Shown here piece after piece: positions 56,779-64,000 of a DNA stretch of 64,000 bases. The position numbers were made by a program, and so were the translations under genes. The stretch covers positions 62,001 through 126,000 of the forward strand of contig NZ_JAJLPA010000005.1 in NCBI RefSeq assembly GCF_025548555.1, written 5' to 3'. Under the pieces are notes generated by a model. The model saw nothing but the letters and a program-made list of their open reading frames with translations, was not told the DNA's origin and searched no databases. This DNA is from Sphingomonas sp. A2-49. Lineage in GTDB: Bacteria; Pseudomonadota; Alphaproteobacteria; Sphingomonadales; Sphingomonadaceae. How positions within the stretch are numbered: position 1 is the first letter of the stretch; each line of letters begins with the position of its first letter.

Positions 56779-58536
56779 ATGACACCCGTTCTCGGCATCA
56801 CCGATTCGATCCTTGGCCAGCCCTGGCACTGGCGCGCGCTCGCCGCCGACGCGCGTGACGGCTTCGGCACCGACGACCTCGTCACGCAGCTGCTGCTCGC
56901 CCGCGGCGCTCCGCGCGAGGCGCTGGACCAGCATCGCGCGCCCTCGATCCGCGCGTTCATGCCCGATCCGTCGGTGTTCCGCGACATGGATCGCGCCGCC
57001 GAACGCCTCGCCGATGCCGTCCAGGCGCAGGAAAGCGTCGCGGTGTTCGGCGACTATGACGTCGACGGCGCGACCTCTGCGGCGCTGCTGATCCGCGTGC
57101 TGCGCGACCTCGGCCTCGCGGCGCGCGCCTATATCCCCGACCGGCTGCGTGAGGGCTATGGCCCGACGGGCGCGGCGCTGGTGCGGCTGGCGAGCGAGGG
57201 TGCGTCGCTGATCGTCACCGTCGACTGCGGCGCGCAGGCGTTCGACGCGCTCGCCGTCGCCCACGCGCATCCCGTCGATGTCGTCGTCGTCGACCACCAC
57301 AAATGCGCCGCCGCGCTGCCGGTCGCGCATGCGCTGGTGAATCCCAACCGCCTCGACGAGGCCGAGGGCGCCGCCGCGCACGGTCACCTCGCCGCGGTCG
57401 GCGTCTGCTTCCTGCTCGCCGCCGCGCTGATCCGGACGCTGCGCGCGCGCGGCTTCTTCGCCGACCGCCCCGAACCCCGGCTGATCGACCAGCTCGACAT
57501 CGTTGCGCTCGGCACCGTCGCCGATGTCGCGCAGCTGCGCGGCCTCAACCGCGCCTTCGTCGCGCAGGGGCTGAAGGTGATGGCGCAGCGCCGCAACATC
57601 GGCCTTGCCGCGCTGATCGAGGCGTCGCGGCTGACCCGCGCGCCGACGTGCAGCGACCTCGGCTTCGCGCTCGGGCCGCGCATCAACGCCGGTGGCCGCG
57701 TGGGGCGCGCCGACCTCGGTGTGCGGCTGCTGACCACTACCGATCCCGACGAGGCGCGCGCGATCGCCGGGGAACTCGACCGGCTCAACGAGGAACGCCG
57801 CGCGATCGAGACGGAGGTGCAGCAGGCCGCCGACGCGATGACCGGCACCGACCGCCGCATCGCGGTCGTCGCCGGCGCCGGCTGGCATCCCGGCGTGATC
57901 GGCATCGTCGCCGGCCGGCTGAAGGAACGTCTCGGCCGCCCCGCGATCGTCATCGCGATCGGTGAGGACGGGATCGGCAAGGGCTCCGGCCGCTCGATCG
58001 CCGGCGTCGATCTCGGCGCGGCCGTGCTCGCCGCCAGGGAGCACGGGCTGCTCGTCGCGGGCGGCGGCCATGCGATGGCGGCGGGGCTGACGATCGCCGC
58101 CGACCGGGTCGCGGCATTCGCCGATTTCCTCGAGGAGCGCCTGTCCGCCGGCGTCGAGCGCGCGATCGGCGCCCGCGCGCTGCTGGTCGACGCGGTGCTC
58201 GCCCCCGGCGGGATCAGCCCGGCGCTGGTCGACTCGCTCGAGGTCGGCGGCCCGTATGGGATGGGATGGCCCGCCCCCCGCGTCGCCGCCGGGCCGGTGC
58301 GGATCGTCAAGGCCGACGTCGTCGGCAACGGCCACGTCCGCGCCGTCGTGGCGGGCGACGACGGCCGCAGCTTCAAGGCGATGGCGTTCCGCGCCGCCGA
58401 CACCGCGCTCGGCCAGGCGCTGCTCGGCGCCGCCCCGCACCGTCGCCTGTGGCTCGCCGGCCGTGCCAGGATCGACGACTGGGGCAGCCGCCCCGCCGCG
58501 GAACTGCATCTGGACGACGCCGCCTGGGCGAATTGA
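56779..58536 (+). CDS. recJ: Single-stranded-DNA-specific exonuclease RecJ
   Basis: 585 residues from ATG 56779. DHH superfamily: DYDVDGATSA, VDCGAQ, VVVDHHK (DHH motif) and GTVADVAQL, with a C-terminal DHHA1 domain (GRSIAGVDLG, GGGHAMAAGLT). It degrades single-stranded DNA 5' to 3' in recombination and repair. Confidence 0.95.
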   Translation: MTPVLGITDSILGQPWHWRALAADARDGFGTDDLVTQLLLARGAPREALDQHRAPSIRAFMPDPSVFRDMDRAAERLADAVQAQESVAVFGDYDVDGATSAALLIRVLRDLGLAARAYIPDRLREGYGPTGAALVRLASEGASLIVTVDCGAQAFDALAVAHAHPVDVVVVDHHKCAAALPVAHALVNPNRLDEAEGAAAHGHLAAVGVCFLLAAALIRTLRARGFFADRPEPRLIDQLDIVALGTVADVAQLRGLNRAFVAQGLKVMAQRRNIGLAALIEASRLTRAPTCSDLGFALGPRINAGGRVGRADLGVRLLTTTDPDEARAIAGELDRLNEERRAIETEVQQAADAMTGTDRRIAVVAGAGWHPGVIGIVAGRLKERLGRPAIVIAIGEDGIGKGSGRSIAGVDLGAAVLAAREHGLLVAGGGHAMAAGLTIAADRVAAFADFLEERLSAGVERAIGARALLVDAVLAPGGISPALVDSLEVGGPYGMGWPAPRVAAGPVRIVKADVVGNGHVRAVVAGDDGRSFKAMAFRAADTALGQALLGAAPHRRLWLAGRARIDDWGSRPAAELHLDDAAWAN

Positions 58537-58586
58537 CATATCGGCCCTTGACCGATCGCCGCCCCTCTTCTAGCAGCACCCCCGCT

Positions 58587-58661
58587 GGCCCCTTCGTCTA
58601 GCGGTTAGGACGCGGCCCTTTCACGGCTGAAGCACGGGTTCGATTCCCGTAGGGGTCACCA
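58587..58661 (+). tRNA. tRNA-Glu (UUC)
   Basis: 75 nt with encoded CCA. Acceptor stem GGCCCCT pairs with AGGGGTC (one G-U). Anticodon loop CTTTCAC gives UUC. T loop GGTTCGATTCC is standard. A short 6-bp hairpin (58662-58679) follows directly. It is the last housekeeping locus before the lower-GC stretch. Confidence 0.97.
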
Positions 58662-58679
58662 GCGCTTTTTGGGAAGCGC

Positions 58680-59274
58680 AAACATCTTCCAATCGTTAGA
58701 AGGGTATACCAATCGGGGGTGCGTCGGTTGGCCAATTTCATGTCTCGCTTTTGTCGGAATAACAGTCGACGATCCGAGCCATGGTATAGTCTGCCAGCTG
58801 CTCCTGCTTAGCGCAGGCGACGCAGATCGCGACCTCGGCGTCGCCCTTCCATCCGCCACTGCCGTGTCGCTGCGGTTCCGGCGATGCGTCGGGTGATCGG
58901 TTGGCGCCGCCCGTGCGCCCGCAGAGCCGGGAGCCGGCCCGATCGGACCACTGGCGCACCGTGTTGCCGAACCCCGGAACCCTGCACGATCGGCCCCATG
59001 CATTGATTTCGAACGCGTTCATGCCGGGTGTCGCGGATCGGCCTGGCCACCGTTCCGGGGAGGATGCCCGGTTGTCCGCAGCGGGCGTCGATCGGTCAGT
59101 CCCGGGCTCGGCGTGCGGCGCCGATGCTGCGAAACGGGGCGAGCGGACCGCCTGTCGACGATCCGCCCGCCATGTGATCGCGACCGGCGCTTCCCGGCGC
59201 GCCGGGCGGATACCGGCGGCCCGACCGCGCGCCCTCACAAGGAGGGGCGCGATGCGGACTGCCGGGTGCGCGCG
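58680..59274. other. 595-bp region without a confident gene
   Basis: Follows the tRNA gene. Minus-strand frames up to 166 codons (58738-59238) exist but are Arg/Pro-rich with no recognised domain and no clear start site, so none is called. No integrase, attachment-site repeat of the tRNA 3' end or transposase was found. Confidence 0.55.
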
Positions 59275-60489
59275 TCAGGTGAACCGGACGACGGTCCGGA
59301 CCGGGCGCCTGCGGCGCAACGCACCGCCCACCAGCGCGAAGCCGACGATCATCATCCCCCAGGCGGCGGGTTCGGGCACCGCACCCGCCTGATAGTCGCG
59401 GTAGATCGACGCCGTCGTCGCCTTGTAACCGGGGTTGAGCAGCGGGTCGAACGCCAGCTTCCAGCCGATCGCGTCGAACGCCACCAGATCGAGGGCGGTG
59501 ACCGACGTGGATTGTCCGTAGGCCACGGTCGGGTCCATGAGGCCGAGCGGATCCTTCAGATCCTTCCAGTGCGACGCCTGTCGACCGTCGCCGTTCAGGA
59601 TGCCGGTGGAAAAGCGGGAATCGCCGAAGACCTGGGTCTGCCCCCCGTCGATCGAGAAGTATGGCGTATCCTGCGTCGACCAGTCGAGCTTGCCCGGCGC
59701 GCTGTAGCGGAACAGGTCGAGCACGGTTCCGATCCCAAAGTCTTCCACACCCCCGGGAAACGTCTCGCCGGAGCCTGGTCCCGTATATTGATCGTAGGTG
59801 TCGACGCCGCTGATGAAACCCAATGAGTGGCCGATTTCATGGATTGCGACACCGATGAAGTCGATCGCGTCACTGGCGATGCCATCGGTCGGGTCGAAAT
59901 CGAATTTATAGTCGGTGCTGAACGACACGACTGCGTCGGGGGCCGTGAAATCGACGGCATTTCCGTTGGCATCGCTGGTGATGCCGAGCGCCTTTACGAG
60001 CGAGTTGTTGACGTAGAGGGCCTGGTTGTTGAGCGAACGATTGTCGTCGAGCCGGGTCGCGGTGTCGACATAGCCATCGCCGGCCGCGTTGAACGCATTG
60101 GTCGTCACCGTCAGCGCCTGATTGCCGTTGAACAGCGTATCGCCCAGCGGCTGCAGATGTGCGAGTGCGAGCGCGTCGACGCTCGACGTCGCCGTGCTGC
60201 GCAGTCCGGCATAGACCTGCGAGTTGAAGGCGGCCGATGCATTCGACCCGGCCTGAGCGAGGATGTTACCACCCAGCGACGTGAAGCCGATCTGAAGATT
60301 GACGACCGCATCGCTTTTCAGCACGCTCGACCAATAGGCTGTCGCGATATCGAAGCCCATGCGGGCCTGGGAACCGGCGCCGGCGCCGCCGAGATCGATG
60401 AGGTTGAAGGTCAGCGCCGATGCCGGCGATGCGACGGCGGTCGCCATCCCGATCGCGCCGAGGAGAAGGGATTTCGAGAGTCTGGACAT
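59275..60489 (-). CDS. PEPxxWA-CTERM zinc metalloprotease (NF038122-like)
   Basis: 404 residues from ATG 60489. Signal peptide (about 1-26), then a body with the zinc-site HEIGHSLGF (217-225), and a C-terminal sorting tail: VPEPAAWG, a hydrophobic stretch and RRRR. It should be exported and processed at the tail, then released or anchored outside. The protease family call is from the HEIGH pattern and general layout. The neighbouring gene carries the same kind of tail. Confidence 0.82.
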   Translation of the reverse strand: MSRLSKSLLLGAIGMATAVASPASALTFNLIDLGGAGAGSQARMGFDIATAYWSSVLKSDAVVNLQIGFTSLGGNILAQAGSNASAAFNSQVYAGLRSTATSSVDALALAHLQPLGDTLFNGNQALTVTTNAFNAAGDGYVDTATRLDDNRSLNNQALYVNNSLVKALGITSDANGNAVDFTAPDAVVSFSTDYKFDFDPTDGIASDAIDFIGVAIHEIGHSLGFISGVDTYDQYTGPGSGETFPGGVEDFGIGTVLDLFRYSAPGKLDWSTQDTPYFSIDGGQTQVFGDSRFSTGILNGDGRQASHWKDLKDPLGLMDPTVAYGQSTSVTALDLVAFDAIGWKLAFDPLLNPGYKATTASIYRDYQAGAVPEPAAWGMMIVGFALVGGALRRRRPVRTVVRFT

Positions 60490-60539
60490 GGGATTTCCTG
60501 AACTTGCATGGAATAGGAAGTGGGCGTGGCCGGCCGGGA

Positions 60540-61208
60540 TCAGGCGACCGGTGCAATGATGCGCCCGGACGCGCGACGCTGACGCAGCGCGGCGCCCGCC
60601 ATCCCGACGCCGAGGATCATCAGCGCCCACGATGCCGGTTCCGGTACGGACGGGACACTACTGACGGTATAGTCGATGTTCGTATTGAAGGCCGAATTCC
60701 CGGCTTTCGTCCTGAACCATATGTACTTGATGTTGGCGGGCCGCGAAAACGGCGACGCTGTCTCACCCAGTGTACGGTCCTGCGTGATGGGCGCGAGCGG
60801 CGACGGATACCAACCCAATACCACGTTTGCCACCAGGTTTTCCGACGGCATCGGCGCCGAGAACGTCATGTAGCCTTGCGACGCATTGTCGTCATTGATC
60901 GTGCCAGCGTAATCGATCAGGGCAAGACCGAGCTGAACCTTACTGCTGAACTGCTCGCCGTTGATGTCGAATTCGATGATGCCGGATGGATCATCGTAGG
61001 ATGCAACGGTCTGGTTGCCAAATTCGGAATTCAGCGTTTCCTTGTCCGTCAGGACAGCGCGGTCGTCGTACCTGATCCGTCCGGTTACCACGTTGGTGGC
61101 GAAGGGCGACGTCTTGGTTCCCGAGAAATCGATCGTCACTATGTCGGCATGCGCCGCCGACAGCGGCACGATCGCGGCCGCGATCGCAAGCACGGTTCTG
61201 AATGTCAT
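60540..61208 (-). CDS. PEPxxWA-CTERM exported protein
   Basis: 222 residues. Signal peptide (about 1-22), a beta-rich body of about 165 residues and the tail VPEPASWALMILGVGMAGAALRQRR. The function of the body is not recognised. It lies upstream of the metalloprotease on the same strand, 50 bp apart, so the two may be expressed together and sorted by the same machinery, which is not in the window. Confidence 0.82.
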   Translation of the reverse strand: MTFRTVLAIAAAIVPLSAAHADIVTIDFSGTKTSPFATNVVTGRIRYDDRAVLTDKETLNSEFGNQTVASYDDPSGIIEFDINGEQFSSKVQLGLALIDYAGTINDDNASQGYMTFSAPMPSENLVANVVLGWYPSPLAPITQDRTLGETASPFSRPANIKYIWFRTKAGNSAFNTNIDYTVSSVPSVPEPASWALMILGVGMAGAALRQRRASGRIIAPVA

Positions 61209-62129
61209 GGATTACCCCCCTGTATCGCTCCCCGCCGGATCATGCCTACGACCCCGATGAAAGCTTAACGGGAGAGTAACAACGTGGTTAACAGTTACAA
61301 TAATAATTATATTTGCTTATGCGCTTTCTATAATTAGTTTAGTTACAACTCCGCGTTTTATAATGTCACATTATGTCGTTTCTTTCAGATTACGTGGCTG
61401 TCGAATCGCCTTTTTTCTTTGATTGACAACCTTTTAAACTCGCTTTGCTTCGATCACTCACAAATGCTGTACGACCCAAGTCAGCCAAGCCAGATCTGAT
61501 TTGGAGGCAGGCCGCACCCAACGGCACGGCGATCCGACTAAAAAAAGTGATACTGCGGCTTTTGCCGTTATTTTCCATATACATTTCGCGATATTAACCC
61601 AATGTCCGCTCGCTCCCGACATATCTGGGTTACCCACCTAAATGACAGGATATCGTTGCCGATGGAGCATGTTACGGCCGCCTCATGAAACAGACCGCAC
61701 CGTCGGAAACTTGCATCGAATTGCCGCGCCGTACGCAATGTGCTTGCTGCACCCGGATGATCGTATCGGCGTCTTTCGGAGCGGCGCTCGTTACTTCGGA
61801 GTCCGGAACTGACGCGTCGCGGCAAGCCCAAGCGCGCGATGCGCCGTACCTGCTGCCCGTGTCGCCGGCGCCGGCGCCCTCGCCCCGGCACAAATGGCGC
61901 CGCTCACATCGGTGTAAGACGCGCAGGCGGCGACCCGGCCATCGCACGACCGGCAAGTATTGGCGGCACGCCCCTCCTCTGCAACGGCGCCGATGCTCCG
62001 ACACGACGCTGGCTCGGTTCGATACCGCACCGATATGGCGCATACCACCCGTGCCCATAAAGGCGGTTCGGCAAGTATTGCGCATGCCGCGATCGTCTGT
62101 GACAGTCGCGCCGTGGAGCGAATACCGGC
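61209..62129. other. 920-bp region with AT-rich segment, no confident gene
   Basis: From about 61265 to 61430 the sequence is strikingly AT-rich (TAATAATTATATTT, TATAATTAGTTTAG) in an otherwise high-GC window. A TTGACA at 61422-61427 could be a -35 element, but no good -10 follows. The remaining open frames are short and lack known domains. It must contain promoters for the leftward PEPxxWA gene and the rightward sigma-factor gene. Confidence 0.6.
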
Positions 62130-62651
62130 ATGACCCATCAGGATCGGATCGAAAGCGGGGTCGACCTCGAATCGGTCTTTCTCGTCCATCGTGCCCAATT
62201 GCGTGCGTTCATATGCAGCCGGGGCGCCGCCGATCTGGCGGACGATATCTTGCAGGATTTGTGGATCAGAATGCCCCGCCAGCGGACGGATATTGCCTCT
62301 CCATTGTCGTATCTCTATAGAATGGCGACATATTTGGTGTTCGATCGGAACCAGAGCCGATCGGCAAGGCTGGTCCGGGACACCGCCTGGTTCGACGCCC
62401 ATGGATCGATCGGGGAGGCGGGCTGCGCGCAACCGACGGCGGAGCGCGTCATGGAGGCACGGCAGACGGTGAGCCGTGCGCTGGAGGCGGTGTCCCGGGA
62501 GGGGGAACGGGTGCTGGCCATCTTTCGACGCCATCGCATCGACGGCTTGACCCAGCGCGAGGTCGCGAGCGAGTTCGGGCTCAGTATCGGAACCGTGGAG
62601 GGCGACCTTCGCAAGGCCTATCGCGCGCTGGTCGCGTTGGAGGAGCATTGA
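62130..62651 (+). CDS. ECF sigma factor, FecI-like
   Basis: 173 residues. Region 2 (LADDILQDLWIRM) and region 4 (QREVASEFGLSIGTVEGDLRKAY) of a group IV sigma factor are present. It is followed by a FecR-type gene and an STN-domain gene, the usual arrangement for iron or nutrient uptake signalled from the outer membrane. Confidence 0.9.
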   Translation: MTHQDRIESGVDLESVFLVHRAQLRAFICSRGAADLADDILQDLWIRMPRQRTDIASPLSYLYRMATYLVFDRNQSRSARLVRDTAWFDAHGSIGEAGCAQPTAERVMEARQTVSRALEAVSREGERVLAIFRRHRIDGLTQREVASEFGLSIGTVEGDLRKAYRALVALEEH

Positions 62652-62682
62652 GGGACATCGCGATGGAGACGGTCTTAGCGGC

Positions 62683-63645
62683 ATGAGAGCGACAGCACCG
62701 ATCGATGGCGACCTCGCGTCGACCTGGGCCGGCCGGGCGTCCGAGCTTGCGTTCGACGACTGGGCGGGACTGGCCGCGTGGCTCGACGGGGATCCGGGTC
62801 GCAACGCCGCGTTCGAACGCGCGATGGCCGCGATCGCCCGCTTCGATGCGGCGGTCGCGGATTCGATGGGCGCCGGGACATTGGAGGAGCCGCCCGCGAC
62901 GCCGCGACCGGTGGCCCGCGCGCGGTACGGGATCCGGCTGCGCCCGGGCATCGTCATCGCCGCCGCCGCCGGGGTCGGCGTGCTCGCGACCGCCCTCGCC
63001 GTCTCGCACAGGCCGACCGACGTGGCGCAATCACAGGTAGTCGCCGCAGCGGACGCGCGCGCGCGCAGCGTGCGGCTGGCCGATGGAACCCGCGTCGATC
63101 TCGCCTGCGGGGCCGCGATCCGGGTCTACGGATCGCGACGCCGGGCCGACCTGCTCCGCGGCCGTGCGGTGTTCACGGTACGCCACGACGATGCCGCGCC
63201 GTTCCGGGTGAGCGTCGGAGGCCGCGACGTCGTCGACGTCGGGACGATCTTCGAGGTCGAGCGCGCGCGCGGCGGCACGACCGTGAGCGTGGCGGAAGGA
63301 CGCGTGATCGTCGATCCACGTCACGACGCGCTGACCCTGGACGCCGGCTATCAGGCGGAGATGGCGGATCGCGGACCGATGCTGCGCCGCCGCATATTGC
63401 CCGATAGCGTCGGGCAATGGCGGCGCGACCGGCTGACGTTCGCCGGCGCGCGGCTGGAGCGGGTGACCGCAGACCTGTCCGCGGCACTCGGCATGCCGGT
63501 CGCGATCGATCCGTCGATCGCGGACCGCCGGTTTACGGGCACGCTGGTTCCGTCGGCGCTCCGCGCCCGGCCGCAGGATCTGGGGGCGTTGCTGGACGTC
63601 AGGGTGATCCGGGAGGAGGCCGGCTGGCGCTTGCGGGCGGAATGA
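62683..63645 (+). CDS. FecR-type anti-sigma/signal transducer
   Basis: 320 residues. N-terminal cytoplasmic part with the DUF4880-type segment (AFDDWAGLAAWLDGDPGRNAAFE), one membrane segment (about 86-107), then a periplasmic FecR domain (RSVRLADGTRVDL, GRAVFTVRHDD) and a C-terminal STN-like stretch. It probably relays the receptor signal to the upstream sigma factor. Its stop overlaps the next ATG (ATGA). Confidence 0.9.
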   Translation: MRATAPIDGDLASTWAGRASELAFDDWAGLAAWLDGDPGRNAAFERAMAAIARFDAAVADSMGAGTLEEPPATPRPVARARYGIRLRPGIVIAAAAGVGVLATALAVSHRPTDVAQSQVVAAADARARSVRLADGTRVDLACGAAIRVYGSRRRADLLRGRAVFTVRHDDAAPFRVSVGGRDVVDVGTIFEVERARGGTTVSVAEGRVIVDPRHDALTLDAGYQAEMADRGPMLRRRILPDSVGQWRRDRLTFAGARLERVTADLSAALGMPVAIDPSIADRRFTGTLVPSALRARPQDLGALLDVRVIREEAGWRLRAE

Positions 63646-64000
63646 TCCGGCGGACCGTCGCCGCCGCCGCCCTCGTCGTCCAGGCGCCGTCGCCGATCCT
63701 CGCCGGACCGCCGCGCGCGCAGGACCGCGTCGCCATCGATCTGCCGGCGGGGACGCTGGCGCATGCCGTCGACCAGCTCGGCCGCCAGACCGGCGTCAGC
63801 GTGACGATCGGGGATCCGTCCCTCGCAAGACGACGCGTCGCGGCGATACGGGGGCGGCTCGACGTCGGCGCTGCGATCGTGCGGCTGGCAACGATGGCCG
63901 GTGCGGCGCCGCGGCGGATCAGCCGGCTGGCATGGCGCCTCGATCGACCCGCAGCCGCCGCCCGCGGCGCGCGTGAAGGCCGCGCGAGGTCCATCACCCC
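63642..64000 (+). CDS. STN-domain protein, probable TonB receptor, 5' part
   Basis: The first 119 codons of a gene that runs off the window. Signal peptide (about 1-27), then an STN (secretin and TonB N-terminus) domain: VAIDLPAGTLAHAVDQLGRQ and later IVRLATMAGAAPR. Together with FecI and FecR upstream this fits a transducing TonB-dependent receptor. The plug and barrel are not seen, so a shorter STN protein is possible. Confidence 0.78.
   Translation, partial: MIRRTVAAAALVVQAPSPILAGPPRAQDRVAIDLPAGTLAHAVDQLGRQTGVSVTIGDPSLARRRVAAIRGRLDVGAAIVRLATMAGAAPRRISRLAWRLDRPAAAARGAREGRARSIT

Noticed and set aside
58738..59238. A 166-codon minus-strand frame after tRNA-Glu
   Set aside because: Arg/Pro-rich, no recognised motif and no start site; more likely chance in GC-rich DNA.
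61685..62320. A 211-codon plus-strand frame overlapping the sigma-factor start
   Set aside because: Composition is non-protein-like (Arg/Pro/Ser-rich) and it overlaps the well-supported ECF sigma gene in another frame.
58587..64000. Integrated island at tRNA-Glu
   Set aside because: No integrase, no second copy of the tRNA 3' end and no mobility gene in the window; kept only as a weak finding about composition.

Overview
The window is about 64 kb of high-GC, gene-dense chromosome. It is most consistent with a member of the Sphingomonadaceae (Alphaproteobacteria, Sphingomonas-like). The pointers are ChpT next to a chemotaxis operon, HslV with an N-terminal extension, an sdhC-sdhD-sdhA order, PEPxxWA-CTERM proteins, a PspF/PspA/PspB/PspC envelope-stress locus, a TonB receptor paired with a beta-helix lipoprotein, and many short GC-rich dispersed inverted repeats. 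The assignment rests on gene content and protein motifs only; no search was run.

Layout. 1-3.4 kb: the end of an alpha/beta hydrolase, a TPR protein, glyoxalases I and II, and two related small exported proteins. 3.6-6.6 kb (minus): hslVU, then a gene-transfer-agent-like lysis pair (GH108 endolysin plus 3TM holin) flanked by dispersed repeats. 7.4-13.4 kb: a SulP transporter, prmA, an SDR and two tandem soluble globin-type chemoreceptors. 13.5-16.1 kb: sdhCDA without sdhB. 16.2-20.1 kb: phhA, a DUF2459 protein, a lipase-like hydrolase, a small lipoprotein and glpQ. 20.1-27.8 kb: a six-gene molybdenum aldehyde dehydrogenase operon with two different catalytic subunits plus XdhC and a MobA-like transferase. 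27.8-31.4 kb: a DUF418 protein, a hydrolase and selO. 31.4-36.1 kb: a TonB receptor and a lipoprotein behind a candidate Pho-box array. 36.2-41.2 kb: sodB, then divergent pspF and a sigma-54 psp operon extended by five small membrane coiled-coil proteins.

41.2-43.9 kb: sufE, a thioredoxin-like [2Fe-2S] protein, a J-domain protein, rnpB and an amidase. 43.9-49.8 kb: cheA-cheW-cheY-cheB-cheR (minus) and chpT. 49.9-58.5 kb: housekeeping genes (a JAMM protease, rluD, rpoH, an FAD oxidoreductase, mtgA, ebfC, dnaX, recJ). 58.6 kb: tRNA-Glu(UUC). 59.3-64 kb: a lower-GC accessory stretch with two PEPxxWA-CTERM proteins, an AT-rich gap and a FecI/FecR/STN signalling unit running off the end.

The most notable points are the enlarged Psp operon with a repeated PspB-like cytoplasmic module, the 11-bp-periodic Pho-box-like array before the lipoprotein/TonB pair, the second globin chemoreceptor lacking the proximal histidine, paired CtrA-like sites in front of chemoreceptor and cheA genes, and the doubled molybdopterin subunit.
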